Source: an uncultured Peptococcaceae bacterium | GTDB taxonomy: Bacteria > Bacillota > Peptococcia > Peptococcales > Peptococcaceae | Assembly: GCA_902496505.1 (NCBI GenBank) | Contig: CABVBB010000169.1 | Span: 1-5,758, forward strand | Length of the DNA stretch: 5,758 nt | Direction: 5' to 3' | Part shown: positions 1 to 5,758 of the stretch, in pieces | Position numbering within the stretch: the stretch's first letter is position 1 | How the letters are laid out: the number at the start of each line of letters is the position of its first letter | Position numbers and translations under genes: made by a program | Notes under the pieces: model-generated | What the model saw: only the letters and a program-made list of their open reading frames with translations | Database searches by the model: none | What the model was told of the DNA's origin: nothing

Positions 1-32
1 CTGGCATAAGTAGCCTTAATGGTTAGCCATGT

Positions 33-61
33 TTAACATCTGGCCAAAAAGTGTATATGAA
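33..61 (+). promoter_or_regulatory. Possible promoter of the NDH-2-like gene
   Basis: TTAACA at 33-38 resembles a -35 box, and the TATATGAA stretch at 54-61 resembles a -10 box. Spacing is 15 or 17 bases depending on which hexamer is used. A start just after it would leave a leader of about 35 bases before the Shine-Dalgarno-preceded ATG. The -35 overlaps the small palindrome TGTTTAACA (30-38), which could be an operator but is too short to argue for. The match is moderate and the window begins just upstream, so read-through from an earlier gene is equally possible. Confidence 0.3.
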
Positions 62-88
62 AATCAGAAAGCTTAACAAATGTTGGAA

Positions 89-96
89 AGGTGGAG
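89..96 (+). promoter_or_regulatory. Ribosome binding site that fixes the NDH-2-like start
   Basis: AGGTGGAG lies 6 bases before the ATG at 103. The in-frame GTG at 91 sits inside this site, so it cannot be served by it. This favours the ATG at 103 over the longer reading that would add four residues (MERK). Confidence 0.65.
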
Positions 97-102
97 AGAA
101 AG

Positions 103-1314
103 ATGACAACAAAGGTACTGATCATAGGCGGCGGCTACGCTGGTGTGCGGGCAGCCAAAACACTGGCCAAGGCCAGCCAGAGCAAGGATATTGAGATCAA
201 AGTGATCGATCAAAACAGCTACCATACGTTGAGGACGGTCCTGCATGAAGTTGCAGGCAATCGGCTCAAGCCCAACAGCGTGACCATTCCCTTCAGCAAG
301 ATCTTGACCCATGACCGCGTGACCTTCAGTAAGGATCGCGTGACGGCGGTGGATTTTGCAGCCAAAGTGGTGCAGACGACAAATGGCGAGCAAGCGTATG
401 ATTATCTGATCATGGGGCTGGGCAGCACGCCCAATTATCTGGGCGTACCAGGTGCGGAGGAATACAGCTATCCGCTCTGGACGTATCACGACGCGCTCAG
501 GATCCGCAAGCACGTGCGGGAATGCTTCGCCCAGGCGCAGCTGTGTCAGGACAGTGCCAAACGGCGGGAGCTGCTCACCTTTGCGGTCATTGGTTCCGGC
601 GCCACCGGCGTGGAGATGATCGGCGAATTGGCCAGATGGCTGCCTGAGCTTTGCGCCAGCCACCGCATCAACCGCCAGTCCGTACGCCTCTTGCTCTGCG
701 ACCGTTCGCCGCGGGTGCTCAAGACGCTCTGCGAGACCAACAGCCAGCGGGCGCACGATTATCTGAGCGGCAAAATGGGCGTGGAGATCCGCTTGGGCGT
801 GACCGTGGAGGCGGTGCACGCTGACGGCCTGGTGGTGAGCGGAGAGACTATTCCCGCACAGACCGTCATTTGGGCAGCTGGTGTCCGTGCCAGCGATCTG
901 GTCGAGCAGATGGATATCGAAAAGCGCCAGTCCCGCCGCCTGGCTGTCGATGCGTACGGCCAGACTACCCATCCCGGCGTCTATGTGGTGGGGGATCTCT
1001 CCGGGCTCACCAAGCCTGACGGCAAGCTCTATCCCGCGATGGCAGAGAATGCCTTCTACACCGGCGAAGGCGTCGCCAAAAATATCCTGGCTGCTCTGAG
1101 CGGTCAGCCGCCCACGCCGCTTAAGATCAGATCTCACGGCGCCATCGTCTGCATGGGCAGCACCTTTGCAGTAGCCGAATTGGGCAGCCTCACCTTCCCC
1201 GGCTGGATGGCCACCATCATGAAAGGCATCGTCACCATCCACTATGTCTGGCAGCTTACCGGCCTCACCGGCGTTAAACGCTACGCCTTCCACGAATTTT
1301 TTGAAGCCGCTTGA
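103..1314 (+). CDS. NAD(P)/FAD-dependent oxidoreductase, type II NADH dehydrogenase (NDH-2) family
   Basis: Single-subunit flavoprotein expected to oxidise NADH at the inner face of the membrane and reduce quinone without pumping protons. It has 403 residues, a normal length for the family. Seen: an N-terminal FAD-binding Rossmann motif GGGYAG (residues 9-14); the family-like TLRTVLHEVAG (42-52); a second Rossmann fold for NAD(P)H with IGSGATG (163-169) ending in the acidic strand LLLCD (about 196-200); WAAGVRAS (257-264); and the second FAD contact VYVVGDLSG (293-301, Asp298). The C-terminal part (about 345-400), with HGAIVCMG, FAVAELG and a hydrophobic/aromatic tail, matches the membrane-associating end of NDH-2. 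Odd point: the usual quinone-site AQxAxQQG segment reads MAENAFYTGEG here (313-323), so quinone as the acceptor is inferred, not shown. The gene stands alone on its strand and converges on the transporter gene at a shared terminator. Family assignment is firm; the electron acceptor is not. Confidence 0.87.
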   Translation: MTTKVLIIGGGYAGVRAAKTLAKASQSKDIEIKVIDQNSYHTLRTVLHEVAGNRLKPNSVTIPFSKILTHDRVTFSKDRVTAVDFAAKVVQTTNGEQAYDYLIMGLGSTPNYLGVPGAEEYSYPLWTYHDALRIRKHVRECFAQAQLCQDSAKRRELLTFAVIGSGATGVEMIGELARWLPELCASHRINRQSVRLLLCDRSPRVLKTLCETNSQRAHDYLSGKMGVEIRLGVTVEAVHADGLVVSGETIPAQTVIWAAGVRASDLVEQMDIEKRQSRRLAVDAYGQTTHPGVYVVGDLSGLTKPDGKLYPAMAENAFYTGEGVAKNILAALSGQPPTPLKIRSHGAIVCMGSTFAVAELGSLTFPGWMATIMKGIVTIHYVWQLTGLTGVKRYAFHEFFEAA

Positions 1315-1340
1315 AACCACCAGCCGCCCTATAGCGCAGA

Positions 1341-1377
1341 AAAAAACGCGATCTGCTTTTGAGCAGACCGCGTTTTT
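1341..1377. terminator. Bidirectional intrinsic terminator between convergent genes
   Basis: Stem CGCG-A-TCTGCT (1347-1357) pairs with AGCAGA-C-CGCG (1362-1372) around a TTTG loop, with one A/C mismatch. It is flanked by six A's on the left (1341-1346) and five T's on the right (1373-1377), so either strand gives a GC-rich hairpin followed by a U-tract. It lies 26 bases after the stop of the NDH-2-like gene and 10 bases beyond the stop of the convergent transporter gene, and can serve both. Confidence 0.88.
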
Positions 1378-1387
1378 GTGTTTGCGT

Positions 1388-2887
1388 TTAGTAGATGATA
1401 TTGGCCCAGAAGATACCCACGACGGAGACGACTAGGAAGGCGACGATAACGAAGGGGAGAGCCATTTTGTAGATATCTTTGGCACGGACCCATTCATTAG
1501 CGAAGACCATCGCAGCACCAGGAGAAGCAGCTGGGGTAACGAAAGCCAAGTTGATGACGATGATCAGTACGGCTACAGCAGCCATGACATTGACGCCCAT
1601 AGCGGAACCGATCGCGTAGATGACAGGGATCAAAGCGGCGCCGACGACCATGTTGTTGGCAAAGTTGGTCAGGATGACCGCCAAGAGCATGACCAGGAAG
1701 ATGAAGATCATCGGCGAATGACCTGCTAAGAGCGGTTTCAAGACAGCCAGCATATACTGCTTGATGCCGGTAGCGTCATTGGTGAAGATGGAGGCAAAGG
1801 GGATGACCATCGCGAAGATGATGAAGATATCCCAGCCAACGCCTTGAGCAGCCATTTTCTTGAAGTCCATCAAAGGCTTGCCGTCGAAATACGTCCAGAA
1901 CATGAGCACGATCATCAACATGACAACGCCCACGATACCGATCTGATCCAAGAATTGACGGATAGCCCAGGTCTTTGGCAGTGCGCCTGGCGCCAGCATC
2001 AACACGATGAAGACGATCAGATAAGCCAAAGCGGTTTTTTGCTTGGTATTGAGGATGAGGTCTTCTTTTTTGACGAAGTCCACGCTCAAATTTTTCAGTC
2101 CCTTGACATCAGGACGGATGATCACCCGGCCGACCAGGACGAAGACAACCATGATCAGCAATGTGATGGGCAATGCGAAGCAGACATATTGGAAGAAGTT
2201 GATATCGCCGCCGGTGACCGTCCGGTAAACGCCCAGCATGGCCAGCGGGACCAATTTGTACGGCAGGACGCAGCCGCCGATAGCACTGGCCACGACCACG
2301 CCCATGACCATGAAGGTAGTCCAGCCGTCATAGCGTTCGAACCCAAATTTATCCGCAACGATATAGATGATGCCCCAGAAGACCAGGATAGCAACGAACA
2401 TATTGATCTGAGAAGCAACGAAGCAGCCTAACAAAAGGATGAAGGAGAAGACCCAAGGACGTCCAGCCACGATCTTGCGGCTGATGAACCAGTTGGCAAT
2501 GAAATTGATCAGACCGACTTCATCGATAACAGCCGTAAAGACGAACATGAAGAGGATGAAGACGACGGTTTCATTACCAAAGCTGACCTTCAAGAACTCG
2601 GTCATCGGCATCATACCAGTGCCGGCAAAGGCCACCATGCCTAATAGTGACGGCCAGATCATGCCGCAGGTGGTCCAGCCGTATAACATACCGATGAAGA
2701 TGCCTAATATTTTCATGCCCAGCGGGGTGATGCAGCCGATCTGCGGGCAGATGATGCCGAAGATAAACATGAAGAAGATCACAATAGCGGCATGCAGATA
2801 AACGAGATTGCTCTTGCGCGTTTTTTTGACATTTTTGGAATTGACGTTGATGTTTTTATCCGCCAACGAGACATTTTTGCCACTCAT
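1388..2887 (-). CDS. SLC13/DASS-like membrane anion transporter
   Basis: Polytopic inner-membrane protein of 499 residues, most like the divalent anion:sodium symporter (SLC13/DASS) branch of the ion transporter superfamily, whose members carry dicarboxylates, citrate or sulfate. Seen: a polar Lys/Asn-rich cytoplasmic N-terminus (about 1-27), then about 11-13 hydrophobic segments from residue 29 to 498. The two inverted-repeat halves are visible, with a polar hinge at about 258-285. Re-entrant-loop candidates are ASQINMF (159-164) in the first half and LTNFANNMVVGAALIP (406-421) in the second, followed by LAFVTPAASPGAAM (447-460), typical of the family's C-terminal half. The canonical Ser-Asn-Thr motifs are not intact, so substrate and coupling ion cannot be read from sequence. 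Start chosen from the GGAGGG site 7 bases upstream. The gene follows the hydrolase gene on the same strand after a 208-base spacer with a terminator-like hairpin. Related ArsB/CitM-type permeases are an alternative. Confidence 0.78.
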   Translation of the reverse strand: MSGKNVSLADKNINVNSKNVKKTRKSNLVYLHAAIVIFFMFIFGIICPQIGCITPLGMKILGIFIGMLYGWTTCGMIWPSLLGMVAFAGTGMMPMTEFLKVSFGNETVVFILFMFVFTAVIDEVGLINFIANWFISRKIVAGRPWVFSFILLLGCFVASQINMFVAILVFWGIIYIVADKFGFERYDGWTTFMVMGVVVASAIGGCVLPYKLVPLAMLGVYRTVTGGDINFFQYVCFALPITLLIMVVFVLVGRVIIRPDVKGLKNLSVDFVKKEDLILNTKQKTALAYLIVFIVLMLAPGALPKTWAIRQFLDQIGIVGVVMLMIVLMFWTYFDGKPLMDFKKMAAQGVGWDIFIIFAMVIPFASIFTNDATGIKQYMLAVLKPLLAGHSPMIFIFLVMLLAVILTNFANNMVVGAALIPVIYAIGSAMGVNVMAAVAVLIIVINLAFVTPAASPGAAMVFANEWVRAKDIYKMALPFVIVAFLVVSVVGIFWANIIY

Positions 2888-2894
2888 GGCAGTT

Positions 2895-2900
2895 CCCTCC
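2895..2900 (-). promoter_or_regulatory. Ribosome binding site of the transporter gene
   Basis: On the minus strand GGAGGG lies 7 bases before the ATG at 2887-2885. It supports the chosen start, which also precedes the polar N-terminal tail. The bases before it (2901-2945) are AT-rich and include CATAAAAT, a possible -10, but I find no convincing -35 at the right distance. Confidence 0.7.
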
Positions 2901-2947
2901 TTAAAGTGGAATCTGAGATTTTATGAAAAATGAAATAAAAGATAGCT

Positions 2948-3001
2948 AAAAAGATGCCCTGTGCAGCTCCATATGCTATTTTGAGGCAGCTGCTGCAGGG
3001 C
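2948..3001 (-). terminator. Terminator-like hairpin between hydrolase and transporter genes
   Basis: Read on the minus strand, GCCCTG-CA-GCAGCT (3001-2988) pairs with AGCTGC-A-CAGGGC (2968-2956): a 12-bp stem with a small internal bulge and a 19-base loop. Three bases later comes TTTTT (2952-2948). This fits an intrinsic terminator for transcripts from the hydrolase gene. It ends about 60 bases before the transporter start, so it could equally act as a leader attenuator for the transporter. The three-base gap before the T-tract and the long loop make it weaker than a textbook terminator. Confidence 0.6.
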
Positions 3002-3053
3002 GAACAACAAAACATTTGACAACTTGCACGTAAAACCAATGGGTTTATATCAG

Positions 3054-3080
3054 CCAGCCCGCTCGGGAGAAGCGGGCTGG
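3054..3080 (-). other. Perfect 10-bp GC-rich stem-loop after the hydrolase gene
   Basis: CCAGCCCGCT (3054-3063) and AGCGGGCTGG (3071-3080) form a perfect 10-bp stem around a 7-base loop. On the minus strand it starts 15 bases past the hydrolase stop codon. No T-run follows it in that direction (the next bases are CTGATATAAA), so it is not a canonical intrinsic terminator. A 3'-end stabilising stem or a Rho-assisted stop is plausible. Confidence 0.6.
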
Positions 3081-3095
3081 GCCGCTGCTAAAAAA

Positions 3096-5123
3096 TCAAT
3101 CAACGTAATCGGCATCAGCAAGGATCTGGTAAGCGACAGCACCCTCGCATTGTTTCGGCATCCGGACGCCCAGCATATGAGCGACGGTTGGGGTCAGGTC
3201 AGCCTGACGGATGATGCGCTGAGACTTGTAGCCCTTCTTGAGACCCTGGCCAGCTGCGATGAAGATCGGGGTGACGGAGGTATCATAGGTGCCTTCTACC
3301 AAAGGCAGAGCATCGCCATGCAGACGGTTGAAGCCTTCCTCTAACCAGTAGAGCACATCGCCGCATTCCGGTCCGCCAGTACCCAGGACAGCTGCTTCTT
3401 TGTTGCGCAGAGCCACGGAGATGACACGTTTGCCATTCAAGCGATAGCTGTAGAGACCATCGATGATCTCGCGTTCCAATTCATATTTGTCCGCTGGATC
3501 AACGATACCAGTAGGATATTTGCCTTTGAGGTTGATATAGATCTGACCGCCGCGGGTAGCCACAGCACGGGTCTTTTCCCAGTCGATCTCTTTGATGTCA
3601 TTGCCGTTTTCATCTTTTTTGAGGACGGTGAAGCCCAATTCTTCCATGACTTTGACGTTGCAGCCGAAAGCATCGCCAATGAGTGGTTTTTCCTCTTCTT
3701 CTGGGGTCAACAGACCATGGTCAGAGAAGATCATGATGGTCCAGCCCTCATCTAAATAATGCAGGAAGCGTCCCAGATAACGGTCGGTCTGTTTGTAGAC
3801 CTCTTCAAAATTCTTTCTGTAGCGCTCGCCGTTCATTTGATTCATAACCGGGCGGTCTTTGCCCAAGAACCAGAACATATGACCCATAGCGTCAACATTG
3901 TGGATATGGGAGAAGACGACCTGATACTCATTTTCATCGATCAAATAATTGAGCGCCGATGCCTGCCACTGAGCAGCAACTTCCCAAGTCGGGAGGATGA
4001 CCCGTTCAACTAATTCTAAGTCCGTACCGCCGGAAGTGGGGTTCGGTGGGATGTGACCGACATTTTCTACGACCTGTGTATGCAGGCTTCTCGGATGGAA
4101 CAGATGATTGTGCTCGATATTCATAGCGCGGGACAGCCACAGACGGACCATGCTGCCATCTTCAGCGATATCCATCAACAGCATGTTGCGGTTGCCTTTG
4201 ACATGCTCGCCTTTCCAGATCATCTCATCCACGATATCGGTGACATATTCATTCTTCTTCACAACGACTAATGGCTCAACATCTTTCTTGCTTTGATAAT
4301 AAGCGATGCGGTCATAAACGCCGTCTTCATTCTTGAGGATCAAGCACGGTCTGCGGACTAAGCCTTCAGAAGTGACCACATAGAATTCTTTAGCGCCTTC
4401 TGGAGCGTCAGCCCAGCCTTTGGCTTCCTTGATCGGGGAATTGCACAGATCCAGCTTAACAGCGTCCAGACCATCTTCGCCGTCAGCCTGAGACAGGATG
4501 ATGTTGCGCATGCTCATGGAGTCGCCGCCCAAGATGCTGTTGGCATCGAAGCTGTCATCTACTTCCGGCAGGTCCTCGATGACGCAGCCAGCGCCAGTGT
4601 TGTTGGTAGCAGCTGGTTTATACAAAACTTCAGTGAACGTATCTTTTGCTAAAACGATCTTCTCTAAGTCAACACGAGCAACACCGCCGTTGATCATGGT
4701 CGGCTGAGTACCATCGACGACATGCAGGTTGGGGTTGTCACTGGTTGGAGGCCAGCTGGAACCCGGCCAATGCCAGACCAAAGTCTTCATGCCTGCTTCA
4801 GCAGTGACGTTCCACAGCTGCTCAGCTTTGCACAGACGAGAGTCTAAGTTGTAGCCTGCGGTGTCCAGATGAACAGGGTCTTGACGCCAGAAGCAAGTGA
4901 TGCCGTGTGTCAGCGGCAGAGCGCCGGTAGCCAGTGTCGTCCACAGAGGAGGCGTGATGGTCGGCGGAGTGCAGAGCAGCTGCAGATTCTCTCTCTGAGC
5001 ACCAGCTTCAACAAACTTTTGCATGTTTGGTAAAATACCTTGTTTGATAAATTTGCTGGTCAGTTTTGGATCCAGACCATCGACACCGAGTAATAAAACT
5101 TTTTCTGTTAACGGTTTATTCAT
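3096..5123 (-). CDS. Alkaline phosphatase superfamily hydrolase (type I phosphodiesterase/nucleotide pyrophosphatase-like)
   Basis: Probable metal-dependent phospho- or sulfo-hydrolase of 675 residues. There is no signal peptide or membrane segment, so it is expected in the cytoplasm. Seen: the first metal-site loop LLLGVDGLD (11-18, Asp15); the nucleophile region TPPTITPPLWTTLATG (52-67), where Thr57 aligns with the catalytic Thr of the family; HNVDAMGH (408-415), giving Asp411 and His415; IFSDHG (465-470), giving Asp468 and His469; and the C-terminal core PIFIAAGQGLKKG (619-631) plus DLTPTVAHMLGVRMP (642-656), typical of the fold. Odd: the last metal-ligand His, expected in a G-T/S-H context before PIFIAAG, is Tyr613 (codon TAT). 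About 245 residues (roughly 150-395) lie between nucleophile and second metal site, suggesting an inserted cap domain that would set the substrate. Start supported by AAGGAGGA 7 bases upstream. The neighbours give no firm substrate. Family firm; reaction unknown. Confidence 0.85.
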   Translation of the reverse strand: MNKPLTEKVLLLGVDGLDPKLTSKFIKQGILPNMQKFVEAGAQRENLQLLCTPPTITPPLWTTLATGALPLTHGITCFWRQDPVHLDTAGYNLDSRLCKAEQLWNVTAEAGMKTLVWHWPGSSWPPTSDNPNLHVVDGTQPTMINGGVARVDLEKIVLAKDTFTEVLYKPAATNNTGAGCVIEDLPEVDDSFDANSILGGDSMSMRNIILSQADGEDGLDAVKLDLCNSPIKEAKGWADAPEGAKEFYVVTSEGLVRRPCLILKNEDGVYDRIAYYQSKKDVEPLVVVKKNEYVTDIVDEMIWKGEHVKGNRNMLLMDIAEDGSMVRLWLSRAMNIEHNHLFHPRSLHTQVVENVGHIPPNPTSGGTDLELVERVILPTWEVAAQWQASALNYLIDENEYQVVFSHIHNVDAMGHMFWFLGKDRPVMNQMNGERYRKNFEEVYKQTDRYLGRFLHYLDEGWTIMIFSDHGLLTPEEEEKPLIGDAFGCNVKVMEELGFTVLKKDENGNDIKEIDWEKTRAVATRGGQIYINLKGKYPTGIVDPADKYELEREIIDGLYSYRLNGKRVISVALRNKEAAVLGTGGPECGDVLYWLEEGFNRLHGDALPLVEGTYDTSVTPIFIAAGQGLKKGYKSQRIIRQADLTPTVAHMLGVRMPKQCEGAVAYQILADADYVD

Positions 5124-5130
5124 TGTATTT

Positions 5131-5138
5131 TCCTCCTT
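5131..5138 (-). promoter_or_regulatory. Ribosome binding site of the hydrolase gene
   Basis: The minus strand reads AAGGAGGA 7 bases before the ATG at 5123-5121, a near-perfect Shine-Dalgarno match that fixes the start. The leader upstream (5139-5240) is AT-rich, but I could not pick out a convincing -35/-10 pair for this gene. Confidence 0.75.
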
Positions 5139-5315
5139 GGAATATAATTTATTAATGTTTTCTATGGTTTTATCTTAACCCCGATTTTCCTTTTTGCATA
5201 TAACGGGTTTACGGACGATTTCGGTAAAGCGTCATCATTTGCTTGACACAAAACGCTTGGCAAAATACCGCCAGCCAGCCTGAGCGCCCACTCAGCGGGA
5301 TTTCGAAAAAACGAT

Positions 5316-5353
5316 AAAAAAGACATCAAAAAGACACAACTGTCCGTTATAAT
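5316..5353 (+). promoter_or_regulatory. Promoter of the response regulator gene with direct repeats in the -35 region
   Basis: TATAAT at 5348-5353 is a perfect -10 box, 33 bases before the ATG. The -35 position (about 5325-5330) has no TTGACA-like hexamer. Instead the direct repeats AAAAAAGACA (5316-5325) and AAAAAGACA (5328-5336) have GACA copies exactly 11 bases apart, the period at which OmpR/PhoB-type regulators bind tandem half-sites. An activator-dependent, possibly autoregulated promoter is inferred. Further GACA copies at 5357-5360 and 5366-5369 are not on the 11-base period. Confidence 0.5.
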
Positions 5354-5370
5354 AAAGACAATAAGGACAA

Positions 5371-5378
5371 AGAGGGGG
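5371..5378 (+). promoter_or_regulatory. Ribosome binding site of the response regulator gene
   Basis: AGAGGGGG lies 8 bases before the ATG at 5387. The encoded N-terminus starts directly with the receiver strand MKILLAEDD, confirming this start. Confidence 0.7.
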
Positions 5379-5386
5379 AAAAAAAC

Positions 5387-5758
5387 ATGAAAATACTATT
5401 GGCAGAAGATGATCGGCGCTTGCAGACCATCATCCGCGATTATTTCCAGGCCAAAGGCCAGGCGGTGGTCTGTGCAGACGATGGGGAGCAGGCGCTGGCG
5501 GCATTTGGCCAAGAGGTCTTTGACGCAGTGCTGTTGGATGTGATGATGCCCCGCTTGGATGGCTTTGCCGCTGGACAAGCCCTGCGCAGACAAAGTCAAG
5601 TGCCTATCCTTTTTCTCACCGCCAGAGTGCAGGAGGAAGACCAGCTGCGGGGATTTGCCTTAGGCGCCGACGATTACATCACCAAGCCCTTTTCCCTGCC
5701 CGTGCTCTATGCCAAAGTTGAAGCTCTGGTGCGCCGGGCAAACGGCCAGACAGATGAT
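5387..5758 (+). CDS. Two-component response regulator, receiver domain (3' end outside the window)
   Basis: Partial gene: 124 codons are visible and the frame is open to the window edge. The protein is a cytoplasmic regulator phosphorylated by a partner histidine kinase. Seen: the acidic pair Asp8-Asp9 in LLAEDD; the phospho-acceptor Asp51 in LLDVMMPRLDG (49-59); Thr78 in ILFLTAR; Lys100 in the GADDYITKPF signature (93-102); and the alpha-5 segment LPVLYAKVEALVRR (104-117). The ALGADDYITKPF and VEALVRR wording is typical of the OmpR/PhoB subfamily, so a C-terminal winged-helix DNA-binding domain is expected beyond the window, probably followed by a sensor kinase gene. It is transcribed divergently from the hydrolase, 263 bases away, so the hydrolase is a candidate target, but nothing seen proves it. 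The signal sensed cannot be inferred. Confidence 0.93.
   Translation, partial: MKILLAEDDRRLQTIIRDYFQAKGQAVVCADDGEQALAAFGQEVFDAVLLDVMMPRLDGFAAGQALRRQSQVPILFLTARVQEEDQLRGFALGADDYITKPFSLPVLYAKVEALVRRANGQTDD

Noticed and set aside
19..30. ATGGTTAGCCAT small inverted repeat at the window start
   Set aside because: A 4-bp stem at the window edge; no functional argument can be made.
73..1320. Long open frame on the minus strand across the whole NDH-2-like gene
   Set aside because: It mirrors a gene with clear FAD and NAD motifs, has no recognisable domain, and is His/Ala/Gly-rich as expected for an antisense shadow of GC-rich codons.
1844..2431. 195-residue open frame antisense to the transporter
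   Set aside because: Its Asp/His/Gln-rich composition is what the reverse complement of hydrophobic codons produces; no start signal or domain is seen.
3016..3051. TTGACA followed by TATATC on the plus strand, as a promoter
   Set aside because: The spacing is 24 bases, no credible gene follows on that strand, and hexamers at 17 bases do not resemble a -10.
3024..3344. Open frame on the plus strand starting in the spacer and running into the hydrolase 3' end
   Set aside because: It has no Shine-Dalgarno site, and most of it is antisense to conserved C-terminal motifs of the hydrolase.
5173..5212. AACCCCG ... CGGGTT inverted repeat in the divergent region, as a terminator or riboswitch stem
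   Set aside because: The stem is only about 6 bp with a bulge and a loop of some 20 bases, with no T-run after it; this is within chance expectation.
5243..5269. TTGACA at 5243-5248 as the -35 of the response regulator promoter
   Set aside because: At 15-17 bases downstream there is only AATACC-like sequence. The perfect TATAAT at 5348 is over 90 bases away and closer to the gene.
5281..5295. CTGAG-CGCCCA-CTCAG inverted repeat before the response regulator gene
   Set aside because: A 5-bp stem is too short to support as an operator or terminator without conservation data.

Overview
The window looks like a chromosomal segment of a Firmicutes-type bacterium with a roughly balanced base composition. 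The support is strong AGGAGG-like Shine-Dalgarno sites 6-8 bases before each start, tight intergenic regions and intrinsic terminators. An anaerobe of the Negativicutes or Clostridia would fit the gene content, but that is an impression from protein style and no marker gene is present to settle it.

Layout: (1) 103-1314 (+), a complete FAD/NAD(P)H-binding oxidoreductase of the type II NADH dehydrogenase (NDH-2) family. (2) 1341-1377, a shared terminator hairpin between convergent genes. (3) 1388-2887 (-), a polytopic membrane protein of the SLC13/DASS-like anion transporter group. (4) 2888-3095, a 208-base spacer with two stem-loops, one followed by a T-tract on the minus strand. (5) 3096-5123 (-), a 675-residue metal-dependent hydrolase of the alkaline phosphatase superfamily (type I phosphodiesterase / nucleotide pyrophosphatase-like). 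(6) 5124-5386, a 263-base divergent control region. (7) 5387 to the window end (+), the receiver domain of a two-component response regulator, cut off by the window edge.

The hydrolase and the transporter lie in the same order on the minus strand, but the terminator-like hairpin between them suggests attenuated or separate transcription rather than a tight operon. A plausible but unproven link is that the transporter moves an anionic substrate or product of the cytoplasmic hydrolase. The NDH-2-like enzyme would pass electrons from NADH to an acceptor at the membrane and has no obvious link to the other genes. The regulator is divergent from the hydrolase and could control it, its own gene, or neither.

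I see no RNA genes, CRISPR array, insertion sequence or mobile element. The most interesting points are deviations from family consensus: a Tyr where a metal-ligand His is expected in the hydrolase, a degenerate quinone-site motif in the NDH-2-like protein, altered ion/substrate-loop motifs in the transporter, and 11-base direct repeats in place of a -35 box before the response regulator. Overall the region looks fairly ordinary, and I do not claim a new system here.
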